Source of the DNA: Microbacterium thalli | GTDB taxonomy: Bacteria > Actinomycetota > Actinomycetes > Actinomycetales > Microbacteriaceae | Length of the DNA stretch: 64,000 bases | NCBI RefSeq assembly: GCF_028737325.1 | Contig: NZ_JAQZCH010000001.1 | Coordinates: 1,408,732-1,472,731 of the forward strand | Direction of reading: 5' to 3' | In this document: positions 10,416-19,595 of the stretch, piece by piece | How the letters are laid out: each line of letters starts with the position of its first letter | Numbering within the stretch: position 1 is the stretch's first letter | The notes under the pieces: model-generated | What the model was told of the DNA's origin: nothing | What the model saw: the letters and a program-made list of their open reading frames with translations, nothing else | The model's database searches: none | Position numbers and translations under genes: made by a program

Positions 10416-11135
10416 ATGGCGGACGAAACCCCGGCGCGCGCTTGGCGCGTCGTACTGGAGAAGATCGAGTCCGATCTTCTCGCCGGCAAGCTCGGCCCCG
10501 GAGACCGCCTTCCCTCGGAGCGCGACCTGGTCGCGCAGCTCGGCGTCGGACGATCCAGCGTCCGCGAGGCGCTGCGCGTGCTCGAGGTCATGGGACTCAT
10601 CCGCACGGCGACTGGTTCCGGCCCCAGCGCGGGCGCCATCGTCGTGGCGCGTCCCAGCGGCGGCATGCAGGCGCTGCTCAAGCTGCAGGTCGCGGCGCAG
10701 GGCTTCGCGATCTCGGATGTCGTCAGCACCCGCCTGCTGCTCGAAGACTGGGTCGCGGGCCGCCTGGCCGCGGCCGACGCGGTCGATCTCGGCACGGCCC
10801 GCGAGGCGCTCCGCGCGATGGATGCGGCGAGCCTGAGCCCCGCGGACTTCCTCGCGCTCGACGCGCAGTTCCACGTCGCACTGGCCGAGGCCTCGGGCAA
10901 CGAGGTCGTCGCGGCGATGATGGCCGGGCTGCGTTCCTCGATCGAGGACTACGTGCTGCAGGGTGCCTCGCGCATCCCGGACTGGGAGAGCGCCGTCGAC
11001 CGCCTGCGCGGCGAGCACCGCGCGATCGTCGCCGCCATCGAAGAGGGGCGCGCCGACGATGCCCGCACCGCCGTCCACGACCACATCACCGGCTATTACG
11101 CCTCGGCGAATCCCGTTCGCCCGGAAACCGCCTGA
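10416..11135 (+). CDS. lldR: GntR-family (FCD) regulator, probable LldR
   Basis: A 239-residue repressor-type protein. It has an N-terminal winged helix ([26 protein letters not shown] spans the recognition helix, about residues 30-55) and a C-terminal all-helical FCD ligand domain (about 90-225) with the expected Asp and three His metal/ligand positions (DAQFH, EHRAI, VHDHI). ATG 10416 is preceded by GGAGAGG. The next gene encodes L-lactate dehydrogenase, 52 bases downstream, so the likely ligand is L-lactate and the likely target its own promoter, which carries a GGTCAGACC palindrome. The ligand is inferred from context, not from residues. Confidence 0.85.
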   Translation: MADETPARAWRVVLEKIESDLLAGKLGPGDRLPSERDLVAQLGVGRSSVREALRVLEVMGLIRTATGSGPSAGAIVVARPSGGMQALLKLQVAAQGFAISDVVSTRLLLEDWVAGRLAAADAVDLGTAREALRAMDAASLSPADFLALDAQFHVALAEASGNEVVAAMMAGLRSSIEDYVLQGASRIPDWESAVDRLRGEHRAIVAAIEEGRADDARTAVHDHITGYYASANPVRPETA

Positions 11136-11187
11136 CCCACCGCACGTCACCACGATCCCGGCGTCACCGCCGAACCCGAGGAGGAAC

Positions 11188-12474
11188 ATGGTCACCCGCC
11201 AGCTGCCGAAGATCCCGGAACTGCTCGAGTTGATGCAGTTCAAGGCGCCCGACCTCAACGGGCGGCGTCGTCGCCTCAACTCCGCGCTCACCATCGACGA
11301 TCTGCGCACCATCGCGAAGCGTCGTACCCCCAAGGCGGCCTTCGACTACACCGACGGCGCGGCCGAGGGCGAGCTCTCGCTGGCGCGCGCCCGGCACGCG
11401 TTCGAAGACATCGAGTTCCACCCCGACATCCTGCGTCCGGCCGAGTCGGTCGACATGTCGACCGAGATTCTCGGTGGCCGGTCGGCGTTGCCCTTCGGCA
11501 TCGCCCCGACGGGCTTCACGCGCCTGATGCAGACCGAGGGTGAGAGCGCCGGAGCATCGGCCGCGGGCGCCGCCGGCATCCCGTTCACCCTCTCGACGCT
11601 CGGGACGACCTCCATCGAGGGCGTCCGTGCCGCGAACCCGCATGGCCGCAACTGGTTCCAGCTCTACGTCATGCGCGACCGCGAGATCTCGTACGGTCTC
11701 GTCAAGCGCGCGGCGGAGGCGGGGTTCGACACGTTGATGTTCACCGTCGACACCCCCGTCGCGGGCGCCCGGCTGCGCGACAAGCGCAACGGCTTCTCGA
11801 TCCCGCCGGCACTGACGGTCGGAACGATCGTCAATGCGATCCCGCGCCCCTGGTGGTGGATCGACTTCCTCACCACGCCCAAGCTCGAGTTCGCCTCGCT
11901 GACGACGACCGGCGGCACCGTGGGCGAGCTGCTCAATGCGGCGATGGACCCGACGATCAGCTACGACGACCTCGAGATCATCCGCAGCATGTGGCCCGGC
12001 AAGATCGTCATCAAGGGCGTGCAGAACGTCGAGGACTCGAAGCGTCTGATCGACCTCGGCGTCGACGGCATCGTGCTGTCGAACCACGGCGGTCGTCAGC
12101 TCGACCGGGCCCCCGTGCCGTTCCATCTGCTGCCGCAGGTCGTCCGTGAGGTCGGCAAGGACGCGACGATCATGGTCGACACCGGCATCATGAACGGCGC
12201 CGACATCGTCGCCTCCGTCGCGCTCGGGGCCAAGTTCACCCTCATCGGGCGGGCATACCTGTACGGCCTCATGGCGGGTGGGCGCCAGGGCGTCGACCGC
12301 ACGATCGGCATCCTGCGCAGCGAGATCGAGCGCACGATGCAGCTGCTGGGCGTCTCGAGCCTTGAGGAGCTCGAGCCGCGTCACGTCACCCAGCTGCAGC
12401 GCCTCGTGCCGATCGCGCAGCCCTCCGCGCGTCGCTCCGCCGGCGCCCGCGCCGTGGCCGCCGCGAAGGACTGA
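11188..12474 (+). CDS. lldD: Quinone-dependent L-lactate dehydrogenase
   Basis: FMN enzyme of the alpha-hydroxy acid oxidase family that oxidises L-lactate to pyruvate and feeds electrons to the respiratory chain. The 428 residues are longer than E. coli LldD but match the corynebacterial form with its extended N-terminus. Motifs: [12 protein letters not shown] (flavin edge), [29 protein letters not shown], the lysine in VIKGVQN, and [12 protein letters not shown] with the catalytic His and substrate-binding Arg. The ATG follows an excellent site (GAGGAGG). Together with lldR and mqo it gives the cell membrane-linked oxidation of lactate and malate. Confidence 0.93.
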   Translation: MVTRQLPKIPELLELMQFKAPDLNGRRRRLNSALTIDDLRTIAKRRTPKAAFDYTDGAAEGELSLARARHAFEDIEFHPDILRPAESVDMSTEILGGRSALPFGIAPTGFTRLMQTEGESAGASAAGAAGIPFTLSTLGTTSIEGVRAANPHGRNWFQLYVMRDREISYGLVKRAAEAGFDTLMFTVDTPVAGARLRDKRNGFSIPPALTVGTIVNAIPRPWWWIDFLTTPKLEFASLTTTGGTVGELLNAAMDPTISYDDLEIIRSMWPGKIVIKGVQNVEDSKRLIDLGVDGIVLSNHGGRQLDRAPVPFHLLPQVVREVGKDATIMVDTGIMNGADIVASVALGAKFTLIGRAYLYGLMAGGRQGVDRTIGILRSEIERTMQLLGVSSLEELEPRHVTQLQRLVPIAQPSARRSAGARAVAAAKD

Positions 12475-12488
12475 CCCCCGCACACAGA

Positions 12489-12538
12489 ACCGGGCCCCGG
12501 GCCGACAGCGAAACGGCTGTCGGATCCCGGGGCCCGGT
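12489..12538. terminator. Long two-part perfect hairpin after lldD
   Basis: Outer arms ACCGGGCCCCGGG / CCCGGGGCCCGGT (13 bp) stack on inner arms CCGACAGC / GCTGTCGG (8 bp, loop GAAACG), interrupted only by a two-base AT bulge. It separates convergent lldD and the HAD gene, so it probably acts in both directions. It lacks a U-tract. Confidence 0.7.
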
Positions 12539-12552
12539 GGTCGTGTGGCGGC

Positions 12553-13317
12553 TCAGCGGCGAGGCAGCGTCGGCAGCAGCGTGTCGAGGAACTCCGCGGT
12601 GTCCTCCCAGCCGTCGACGGCCTGGCAGGTGACGCCCATGGCGAGCACGGGGTAGTCGTTGCCGTTCTCGTCGAGGCGGTCGCCGACGAAGAGCATGTCG
12701 TCGAGCGGGATGCCGGTCTGCTCGACGAGCCGGTTCATGCCGTAGGCCTTGTCGATGCCGCGCTCGGTGATGTCGACCGACGTGGAGCCACCCGATCGCA
12801 CCTCGAGGTCGGGGAGGAGGGCCTGGACGGCTTCACGCAACGTGTTCTTCTTCTCGCCGGACGGGTCCCACGCCATCTTCGCGTCGACGGGAGCCTGCTG
12901 CCCGAGCGCCGAGAACGTGATCTGCGAGCCGCGGTCCTCGAGGATCGGGCCCCACGTCTCGCTTTCCCACAAGCCCAGACGGCGTGCCTCGCCCTCGACG
13001 GCGGCCAGCGCGCGCTGCTTCTGGTCGTCGGTCAGGGCGCGAGCGTAGATCGTCTCGATGCCCGCGGGGGAGAGGCGGTAGTACTGCGTGCCGCAGGTGG
13101 GCAGCAGGTGGAAGTGCGAGAGCACTTCGGCGTCGGTCTCGGGCAGGCGGTCGACGACCTGCGCCGTGAACTGCGCGAGCTGGCCGCCCGAGATGATGGC
13201 GACCTCGACGCGCTCGGCGAGATCGAGCAGCTGCCGGCCGATGCGCGGGTCGATCGCGCTCTTGGAGGGGGCGAGGGTGTCGTCGAGGTCGAAGGCGACC
13301 AGGCGAGGGGTGGGCAT
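12553..13317 (-). CDS. HAD-IIB family phosphatase (phosphomannomutase-like fold)
   Basis: A 254-residue cytosolic HAD phosphohydrolase. Motif I is FDLDDTLAPSKSAI (nucleophile Asp10, acid/base Asp12), motif II IISGG, and motif IV FVGDRLDENGND. The cap contains CGTQYYRL. The layout (type IIB cap, SKSAID after motif I, GND in motif IV) is closest to the eukaryotic-type phosphomannomutase/sucrose-phosphatase branch, so a sugar phosphate substrate is likely but unproven. The start at 13317 is chosen because GGAG lies upstream; a longer in-frame reading would run through the tRNA-Pro gene and is rejected. Confidence 0.82.
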   Translation of the reverse strand: MPTPRLVAFDLDDTLAPSKSAIDPRIGRQLLDLAERVEVAIISGGQLAQFTAQVVDRLPETDAEVLSHFHLLPTCGTQYYRLSPAGIETIYARALTDDQKQRALAAVEGEARRLGLWESETWGPILEDRGSQITFSALGQQAPVDAKMAWDPSGEKKNTLREAVQALLPDLEVRSGGSTSVDITERGIDKAYGMNRLVEQTGIPLDDMLFVGDRLDENGNDYPVLAMGVTCQAVDGWEDTAEFLDTLLPTLPRR

Positions 13318-13344
13318 CCGTGCTCCGTTCTCCGGTGGCATGAC

Positions 13345-13372
13345 AGAGGCTCCGCCTTCCGGCGGAGCCTCT
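13345..13372 (-). terminator. Perfect hairpin following tRNA-Pro
   Basis: AGAGGCTCCGCC and GGCGGAGCCTCT pair perfectly (12 bp) around the loop TTCC, seven bases after the 3' end of tRNA-Pro. It fits a tRNA terminator and also lies just upstream of the HAD gene start. Confidence 0.65.
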
Positions 13373-13378
13373 TCGCTG

Positions 13379-13452
13379 TCGGGGTGACAGGATTTGAACC
13401 TGCGGCCTCGTCGTCCCGAACGACGCGCGCTACCAAGCTGCGCCACACCCCG
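13379..13452 (-). tRNA. tRNA-Pro (anticodon CGG)
   Basis: The minus strand folds as a full cloverleaf: acceptor CGGGGTG / CACCCCG, a D arm with GCGCAGC...GGTAGCGC, anticodon arm CGTCG-TTCGGGA-CGACG giving anticodon CGG, and T arm CAGGTTCAAATCCTG. The 3' CCA is not encoded (ACA follows the acceptor stem), so CCA must be added after transcription, unlike the tRNA-Thr in this window. It reads CCG proline codons. Confidence 0.95.
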
Positions 13453-13500
13453 TGGCAACCCTCCAAGCTTACCCCGATCCGGCTCAGATGACGAATCGGC

Positions 13501-14430
13501 TCACATGCGAGCGCGCAGGGTCAGCACGGAGGCCTCGGGGCGGCATCCGAAGCGGATCGGGGCGTAGATGGAGTGCCCGAGGCCGGCGCTGACGTTGAGA
13601 GGCACGGCATCCGTTCCCCACGTGCTCAGGCCGCGGGCCTGGTCGAGGGGGATGTCGCAGTTGGCGACGAGCGCCCGCGACGAGAACGGGACACGCACCT
13701 GGCCGCCGTGCGTGTGGCCGCCGAAGATCACATCCGCGCCGAGGTCGACGAAGCGGTCGAGGACCCGTCGATACGGGGCATGGGTGACGCCGACCGTGAG
13801 CTGCGCCTCGTCGGGCTTCCCGAGCCCCGTGAGGGCCGCGGGGAGGGCGTCGAGGTCATCCCAGTCGCGGTGGGCGTCGTCGACGCCGACACCGTCGATG
13901 CGCAGGGCGCCCACACGGACCGTGGCGGCCGCGTTGTCGAGATCCGACCAGCCGAGCTCGTCGGCGAAGTACGCGTCCATGGCGGGCGTGTCGAGCTTGT
14001 CCGCGGCCTTGGCGTGGCCCGACGGGCCGGTGAAGTAGCGCAGCGGATTGCGGCCGCTCGGCTCGAAGACGTCGTTCGACCCGTGGACGAAGAACCCGGG
14101 CACCCCACGCAGGGGGGCGAACGCGGAACGGATGCCGTCGAGCCCGCGCGCATGCCCGAGGTTGTCGCCCGTGTTGATGACGAGATCGGGCTGGGTGTCT
14201 TCGACGAGGTCGGCGATCCAACGCTGCTTGCGGTGCTGCCACGGCGCCATGTGGGCGTCGGACAGGTGCAGCACCGTGACGTTCGCGCTGCCCGGCGGGA
14301 GGACACGCAGCTCGTGCCGACGCACGGTGAACAGGTATCGCTCGATACCGACGCCCCAGACGACCGCACCGCCGGCGCTCAGGGCGCCGGCGGTGGCGAT
14401 CGTGGTCAGCGTCCGGCGGACGCTCGCCAT
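13501..14430 (-). CDS. Membrane-anchored metallophosphoesterase
   Basis: A 309-residue calcineurin-like phosphoesterase with an N-terminal hydrophobic anchor (about residues 8-28), so the catalytic domain probably faces outward. Dinuclear metal motifs are in order: HLSDAHM (Asp, His), TGDN, GSND (in place of the commoner GNHE/GNHD), THAP, and GGHTHGGQ. This set resembles the YkuE/YaeI branch, some of which hydrolyse lipid A precursors or cyclic nucleotides; the substrate here is unknown. Its ATG shares one base with the stop codon of the penicillin-binding protein gene (TGATG), so translation is coupled and an envelope role is suggested. Confidence 0.88.
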   Translation of the reverse strand: MASVRRTLTTIATAGALSAGGAVVWGVGIERYLFTVRRHELRVLPPGSANVTVLHLSDAHMAPWQHRKQRWIADLVEDTQPDLVINTGDNLGHARGLDGIRSAFAPLRGVPGFFVHGSNDVFEPSGRNPLRYFTGPSGHAKAADKLDTPAMDAYFADELGWSDLDNAAATVRVGALRIDGVGVDDAHRDWDDLDALPAALTGLGKPDEAQLTVGVTHAPYRRVLDRFVDLGADVIFGGHTHGGQVRVPFSSRALVANCDIPLDQARGLSTWGTDAVPLNVSAGLGHSIYAPIRFGCRPEASVLTLRARM

Positions 14431-16964
14431 CAGCAGTCCTTCGCCGCGTACTGGATCGTGATCTGCGTGCTGCGGCCGACGCCCGTGCCGGCGGCGGGAT
14501 CCGTGCCGGTGACGGTGGGCTGAGCGGCATCCTCCTGCTGCGTGCAGGCGGTCGTCACGCTCGTGAACCCGGCGGCGCGCAGTTGGCGTTCCGCCTCTTG
14601 CGGGTTGCCCGTCACGGGCGGGACCGTGGCCCCCTCGCCGTTGCTCGGCGTGATGGTGACGGTCGTACCGCCCGGGGCGCGTCCCGGACCCGGGTCCTGC
14701 GAGACGATCCGGCCCGCGGGCTCCGTCGAGTCGGTCGGCGACGCGACGTTGACGCTGAAGCCCGCGGCCTGAAGCGCGCGCTCGGCCTCTTCGACGGACT
14801 GGCCGACGACGTTGGGCAGGTCGGTCAGGATGTTCTTCGTCAGGTTCGAATCGGGAGCCGGAAACGGGTCGCCGCCGAACTTGGCGTTGGCAGCGCGCTG
14901 CATGACCGGCCAGACCGCGTTACGGATCTGGTCGAGTCGCCAGCCGTTGGCGCGGTACTCGTTGAGCTTGCCGTGGCCCATGACGTTGCCGACCCAGACG
15001 ACGGTCGCGACCTTCGAGCTCGCGCCGTCCATCCAGGTGTGCTCGTACTCGTGGATACCGGTCTTACCGAAGATCGGGGTGCCGTCGTTGGTGCGCGAGC
15101 CCTGACCGGTCGCGTTCATCACGCCCTGCAGCGTGTACGCGGCGGTCGCGGCGACGTTGGCCGAGATCGCCTGCGAGCACTGCAGCTGGGGCGTGATGTC
15201 GGTGCCGTCGGAGGTGATGGCGCGGTCGATCACCTTGCTCGGGCAGAGGGTGCCGCCGCCGGCGATCGAGGCGTAGGCCTGCGCCATGTCGATCGGTGCG
15301 ACCGCCGCGTCGCCCAGGACGTTGTAGGGCTGGTTACCGTTGTCGAGCGGCGAGCCGTCCGAGCGCATGACGCCCATCTTCATCGCGACCTGGTTCGTCG
15401 AGCAGACCGAGATGCGCTCTGCCATGGCGAAGAATCCCGAGTTCAGGGAGTCCTCGGTGAACTTGCGCACGGTGCCCGAGTAGCCGTTGCTGTTCTGGAA
15501 GTTGCCGATGCCGTCGCGGCTGTTGTCGGCCCGCACGTTCTGCGTGCCGCCCTCGCACGTGGTCAGCACGCGCTTGGTCCCTACGCGGCCGTTGAGCACC
15601 TCGTTGACCGAATGGCCCTGCTCGAGCCAGTTGATGAGGCTGAACACCTTGTACGTCGAGCCCGCGGAGTGACCGCCGCCGCCGTCGTTGTTGCGCACGT
15701 TGTAGTTGACCGGGGTGACGTTGCCGGAGTCGTCGCCCGTGGGGGCGAAGGGTCGGTTCTGGACCATCGACAGGACGCGGCCGGTGCCCACCTCGACCTG
15801 GACGGCCGAGGAGCCGAGGTTCATCCCGCTGTGGTTCGCCGGGACGACCGACATCGCGTCGAGCGCGGCGTTCTGCAGGTCGGGGTCGAGCGTCGTGTAG
15901 ACCTTCATGCCGCCGCGGCGGAGGTTCTGCTGACGGTCCTCGAGGGTCTCTCCGAACGCGGGGTCGGACAGGACGATGTTGCGGACGTACTCGCAGAAGA
16001 ACTCCGCGCCGGCGGCCAGCTGGCATCCCTGGGGGCGCTGCTGAATGGCCGGCGTGATGGGCTCCGCGATCGCGGCATCCCGTTCTTCCGCCGTGATCTT
16101 GCCGTCCGAGAACATGCGGTTGAGCACGTAGGTCTGACGGTCCTTCGTCAGCGCGTACCCGTTCGCGGCACCGTTCGTCTCGCTTTCGGGACGGTCGAGA
16201 CGGTAGGAGTTGGGCTCCTGGACCATGCCCGCGATGGCGGCGGCCTGACCGATGGTGAGGTTGGCCGCGGAGGTGCTGAAGTAGTACTGGGCCGCTGCGC
16301 CGATGCCGTACACCGTGCCGCCGAAGTGCGCGATGTTCAGGTAGCCGAGGAGGATCTCGTTCTTCGGGTAGCGCTTCTCGAGCTGGATCGCGTAACGCAT
16401 CTCCTGCAGCTTGCGCTCGATGCCGTCGGTGCCGCTGGCGACTGTCGTCGAGCGGAAGCAGGCGTCGACCTCTTCCTGCGACTTGGCCTCCTTCTCGCAG
16501 GCCTGCTGCAGGACGTTCTTGACGTACTGCTGCGTGATCGACGAGCCACCGCGGGTGTCGCCACCACGCAGGTTGCCGAACACGGCGCTGGCGGTACCGA
16601 CCAGATCGACACCGCCGTGCGTGTAGTAGTTCTTGTCCTCGCTCGAGATGATCGCGTCGTACATGACCGGCGCGACCTCCTCCCAAGCGACGGGGATGCG
16701 GTTCTGGTCGTAGAACTGCGTCATGAGGACGTCGTTGCCGTCGCTGTCCTTGCGATAGAACTCGGTCGGGAGCATGAGCTCGTCGACCTCGAGGTAGCTC
16801 GGCATGTTGTCGAAGACGTCGATCGCGCTGGATGCTGCGTAACCCGACACGGCGATGGCGGGGGTCACGGTCGCCGTGACGAGCACCCCGGCCACGGCAC
16901 TGAGGCCGACCAGGCCGGCGAGACCGCCGAGCACACCGGTGGCCGTGCGTTTCTTGTGAGGCAT
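14430..16964 (-). CDS. Bifunctional class A penicillin-binding protein with PASTA domains
   Basis: Peptidoglycan synthase, 844 residues, combining glycan polymerisation and peptide cross-linking. One N-terminal transmembrane segment (about 8-35) is followed by the GT51 glycosyltransferase with catalytic Glu109 in SSEDKNYYTHGG, GGSSITQQYVKN, and RYPKNEILLGYLN. The transpeptidase has nucleophile Ser436 in GSTYK, an STN motif, and Lys634 in GKTG. Two PASTA repeats follow (about 700-844; PNVVGQSVEEAE starts the first), which bind muropeptides or beta-lactams. The layout matches mycobacterial PonA2-type proteins. A TACGAT box seven bases before the ATG suggests leaderless transcription. It heads an operon with the metallophosphoesterase. 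Confidence 0.95.
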   Translation of the reverse strand: MPHKKRTATGVLGGLAGLVGLSAVAGVLVTATVTPAIAVSGYAASSAIDVFDNMPSYLEVDELMLPTEFYRKDSDGNDVLMTQFYDQNRIPVAWEEVAPVMYDAIISSEDKNYYTHGGVDLVGTASAVFGNLRGGDTRGGSSITQQYVKNVLQQACEKEAKSQEEVDACFRSTTVASGTDGIERKLQEMRYAIQLEKRYPKNEILLGYLNIAHFGGTVYGIGAAAQYYFSTSAANLTIGQAAAIAGMVQEPNSYRLDRPESETNGAANGYALTKDRQTYVLNRMFSDGKITAEERDAAIAEPITPAIQQRPQGCQLAAGAEFFCEYVRNIVLSDPAFGETLEDRQQNLRRGGMKVYTTLDPDLQNAALDAMSVVPANHSGMNLGSSAVQVEVGTGRVLSMVQNRPFAPTGDDSGNVTPVNYNVRNNDGGGGHSAGSTYKVFSLINWLEQGHSVNEVLNGRVGTKRVLTTCEGGTQNVRADNSRDGIGNFQNSNGYSGTVRKFTEDSLNSGFFAMAERISVCSTNQVAMKMGVMRSDGSPLDNGNQPYNVLGDAAVAPIDMAQAYASIAGGGTLCPSKVIDRAITSDGTDITPQLQCSQAISANVAATAAYTLQGVMNATGQGSRTNDGTPIFGKTGIHEYEHTWMDGASSKVATVVWVGNVMGHGKLNEYRANGWRLDQIRNAVWPVMQRAANAKFGGDPFPAPDSNLTKNILTDLPNVVGQSVEEAERALQAAGFSVNVASPTDSTEPAGRIVSQDPGPGRAPGGTTVTITPSNGEGATVPPVTGNPQEAERQLRAAGFTSVTTACTQQEDAAQPTVTGTDPAAGTGVGRSTQITIQYAAKDC

Positions 16965-16971
16965 AGGGTGA

Positions 16972-16977
16972 ATCGTA
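16972..16977 (-). promoter_or_regulatory. -10 box TACGAT, leaderless start of the PBP gene
   Basis: Minus-strand TACGAT is followed by TCACCCT and the ATG (seven-base spacing). There is no ribosome site. Confidence 0.5.
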
Positions 16978-17062
16978 AGCGAGATACCTGGGCGTCCGCC
17001 TCAGGTCGAGCCGTTGCGCGCGGCCGTTTCGCACCCTAGCCCTGCCACAGATCGGAGCCCCG

Positions 17063-17284
17063 ATGACGACGTGGGAGTACCTCACCACGCCCCTGCTGAT
17101 CCACAACACCGCCGCGATCCTCAACAACTGGGGCAAGCAGGGCTGGGAGCTGGTGCAGGTCGTGCCCGGTCCCGAGGGCGGCCTGGTGGCCTACTTCAAG
17201 CGTCCGGCGGGCGGAGGCGTCGCCAACGCCGGTCTCGGGGCGGCACAGCAGGCGGCGCAGCAGTTCGAAGGAATGGGCGCGTGA
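17063..17284 (+). CDS. Small DUF4177-like protein
   Basis: A 73-residue cytosolic protein. The segment MTTWEYLTTPL...ILNNWGKQGWELVQVV is the DUF4177 signature: an aromatic strand followed by the N-x-x-G-x-x-G-W-E-L turn. The Ala/Gln-rich tail (AAQQAAQQ) looks disordered. The function of DUF4177 proteins is unknown. The ATG has a CGGAG site upstream. Its last codons overlap the GTG of the RidA gene by four bases, so the two are almost certainly translated together. Confidence 0.8.
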   Translation: MTTWEYLTTPLLIHNTAAILNNWGKQGWELVQVVPGPEGGLVAYFKRPAGGGVANAGLGAAQQAAQQFEGMGA

Positions 17285-17748
17285 GCGTCGCCGCGCGCCT
17301 GCGCGAGCTCGGGATCGAGCTGCCGCCGGTCGTTCCGCCGGTCGCCGCGTACATCCCCGCGACCGTGCACGGTGACCTCGTCTACACCTCGGGTCAGCTC
17401 CCGATGGTCGACGGAGCGCTTCCTGCGACGGGCAAGGTCGGCGACGGCGAGGGACTCGTCCCGCCCGTGGATGCCGCGCAGTTCGCGCGCCGCTGCGCCC
17501 TCAACGCGATCGCTGCGGCCGCCGACGCCGCCGGCGGGCTCGACAAGCTCGTGCGGGTCGTCAAGGTCACGGGGTTCGTGGCATCCGTTCCGGAATTCAC
17601 CGGTCAGCCCGGCGTCATCAACGGTGCGAGCGAGCTGCTCGGCGAGGTGTTCGGCGAGGCCGGTCGTCACGCGCGGTCTGCCGTCGGCGTGCCCGTCCTG
17701 CCGCTGGATTCGCCCGTCGAGGTCGAGGTCGTCTTCGCCCTGCGCTGA
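17281..17748 (+). CDS. RidA (YjgF/YER057c/UK114) family protein
   Basis: A 155-residue member of the RidA superfamily. RidA proper hydrolyses reactive enamine/imine intermediates from pyridoxal-phosphate enzymes, such as serine/threonine dehydratase. Visible are the YTSGQLP motif and the Arg in HARSAVGVPVLP, which aligns with the carboxylate-binding Arg of active RidA. The protein is longer than RidA (about 130), with an extra segment (TGKVGDGEGLVPPVDAAQ) as in the longer Rid subfamilies, so deaminase activity is likely but not certain. The GTG start overlaps the DUF4177 gene stop (GTGA). Confidence 0.85.
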   Translation: MSVAARLRELGIELPPVVPPVAAYIPATVHGDLVYTSGQLPMVDGALPATGKVGDGEGLVPPVDAAQFARRCALNAIAAAADAAGGLDKLVRVVKVTGFVASVPEFTGQPGVINGASELLGEVFGEAGRHARSAVGVPVLPLDSPVEVEVVFALR

Positions 17749-17750
17749 CC

Positions 17751-17776
17751 CCGTCGGCTGACACCGTCGGCTGACA
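17751..17776 (+). repeat. 13-bp tandem duplication after the RidA gene
   Basis: The unit CCGTCGGCTGACA occurs twice in direct tandem, starting three bases after the RidA stop, and a partial third copy (CCGACA) follows. It looks like a local slippage duplication in the intergenic region before the antiporter gene. No function is apparent. Confidence 0.7.
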
Positions 17777-17849
17777 CCGACACGCGCCGCCCCCGCGAGG
17801 GCGCGGCGATCTCTACGCTGTGCTCAGGTTCACGACGGAGGCGGTAGGC

Positions 17850-19589
17850 ATGCAGGGACTCGAAGTCACGGTTCTGCTCGGGATCGCGATGCTGGTGGGC
17901 ACGGTGCTCGCGCCCCGGTTGCGCGTCGCGACACCGCTCGTGCTGCTGGCGATCGGCCTGCTGCTGGGCTTCGTGCCCGAGCTGCGAGAGATCGAGCTGC
18001 CGCCCGAGACGATGCTGCTGCTGTTCCTGCCGGTGATGCTGTTCCGCGAGGCATGGACGACGTCACTGCGGTCGGTGCGCCGATCGCTGCGCTACATCGT
18101 GCCCATGAGCACGCTGCTCGTCGTCGCCTCGGCGTTCGCGGTGGCCGGCGTCGCCACCGCTCTCGGCGTGCCGTGGGAGGCGGCGCTCGTGATGGGCGCG
18201 GCAGTCGCGCCGCCCGACGCCACCGCCGTCGCCGCGCTGGGCCGGTTGCTGCCCGAGCGCACCTTCATGAAGCTCAAGGCCGAGAGCCTCACCAACGACG
18301 GCACGGCGCTCGTGCTCTACGCCATCGCGGTCTCGCTGCTGCTGGGCGACCAGGTCACCCCGTGGTCGATCACCGGGATGGTCGCGCTGTCGTACCTCGG
18401 GGGAGCGGCTGCCGGTGTCGCGGTCGCGGCCGCCGCCTTCGTCGTGCTGCGCCGGATGCGGTCGACGCTCACGATCAACCTGACGCTGCTGCTCGTCCCG
18501 TTCGTCTCGTTCCTCGTCGCCGAGCTCATCGAGGCGTCGGGGGTGCTCGCCGTCGTCTTCGCCGGCCTCATCATCGCTTGGGTGTCGCCGCGCATCACGA
18601 CGGCGACCTCGCGGCGAGCCGCCGACGCCACCTGGCCGTTCGGCGTCTACCTGCTCAACGGTGCCCTGTTCGTGCTCATCGGGCTCGAGGTGCAGCTCGT
18701 GATCCACGAGATCTCGCCGTCCGAGATCGGCACCCTGCTGCTCGTCACCCTCGCCGCCTGGATCGCCCTCGTCGTCGTCCGCTACGTCTTCCAGTGGCTG
18801 TTCTCGCCGTTCTCGCGGCCCGCCGCCGGCTCGTCGCGGTCGCTGCGGCATCGCTCGCGGGTCGTCAGCACCTTCGCGGGGTTCCGCGGCGCCGTCTCGC
18901 TCGCTATCGCGCTCTCTGTCCCGATCACCCTGCCCGGCGGCGGGCCGGTGCCGGGGCGCGATGCCATCGTCTTCGTCACCGCCGGTGTCATCATGCTCAC
19001 GCTCCTCGTGCAGGGGCCGCTGCTGCCGGCGGTCATCCGGTGGGCCAAGCTCCCGTCCGACGATGCCGCCGTGGCCGAGTTCGAGCTCGCTCAGCGGGCC
19101 ATCTCGGGCGCCGCCCTCGCGGCCCTGGACGATCTGGCCGTCGAGCACGGCATCAGCGATGTCGTCCGCGACCGCGCGCGCCGCGAGGGCTACGAGCGCC
19201 TCGAGCTCGCCAACGCCCGCGCAGTCGCCCGCGTCCGCGCCGCCGAGGAGAGCGAGCGCTCGGACGCCGACGATGGCATCGGGGGCGATGACGAAGCCGC
19301 TCGCGTGGGGCCGGTGCCCCCCGACGCGGTCGACGGCGACGGCCGCCGCGCCGTGCCGCAGCTCGAGATGATCGCCGTGAGCGACGACATCGACCTCACC
19401 CAGCGCTCACCCCTGATCCGGCACCGCGAGGCCACGCGCCTGCACCTGGCCGTCCTCGACCGCAAGCGCGAGGTGCTGCTGCGTCTGCGCCGGGAGGGGA
19501 CGATCGACGACCTCGTGGCCCGCCGCATCCTGGCCAGCCTCGACCTCGACGAGATCCGCGCCCGCGGTCTCGAGCGGACCGACGACTGA
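17850..19589 (+). CDS. CPA1-family Na+/H+ antiporter (NhaP-like)
   Basis: A 579-residue cation/proton antiporter with about 12 membrane segments over residues 1-410 and a long charged cytoplasmic tail (about 410-579) rich in Arg, Asp and Glu. Conserved family features are the APPDATAVAALGRLLPE segment and LTNDGTALVLYAIA, which carries the ND pair of the ion-binding site, plus FRGAVSLAIALSVP late in the membrane domain. It exports Na+ or K+ for pH and salt tolerance. The start at ATG 17850 is preferred to GTG 17820 because GGAGG lies eight bases upstream. TACGCT at 17813-17818 is a possible -10 box. Confidence 0.92.
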   Translation: MQGLEVTVLLGIAMLVGTVLAPRLRVATPLVLLAIGLLLGFVPELREIELPPETMLLLFLPVMLFREAWTTSLRSVRRSLRYIVPMSTLLVVASAFAVAGVATALGVPWEAALVMGAAVAPPDATAVAALGRLLPERTFMKLKAESLTNDGTALVLYAIAVSLLLGDQVTPWSITGMVALSYLGGAAAGVAVAAAAFVVLRRMRSTLTINLTLLLVPFVSFLVAELIEASGVLAVVFAGLIIAWVSPRITTATSRRAADATWPFGVYLLNGALFVLIGLEVQLVIHEISPSEIGTLLLVTLAAWIALVVVRYVFQWLFSPFSRPAAGSSRSLRHRSRVVSTFAGFRGAVSLAIALSVPITLPGGGPVPGRDAIVFVTAGVIMLTLLVQGPLLPAVIRWAKLPSDDAAVAEFELAQRAISGAALAALDDLAVEHGISDVVRDRARREGYERLELANARAVARVRAAEESERSDADDGIGGDDEAARVGPVPPDAVDGDGRRAVPQLEMIAVSDDIDLTQRSPLIRHREATRLHLAVLDRKREVLLRLRREGTIDDLVARRILASLDLDEIRARGLERTDD

Positions 19590-19595
19590 CCGCCC

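Noticed and set aside
13318..13458. In-frame extension of the HAD gene through the tRNA-Pro gene
   Set aside because: The extension translates tRNA sequence into a typical spurious peptide; the start at 13317 has its own ribosome site.
14583..17039. 818-codon open frame on the plus strand opposite the penicillin-binding protein gene
   Set aside because: The minus strand encodes a complete PBP with all catalytic motifs; the plus frame is His/Arg/Val-rich low complexity, a common effect of high GC.
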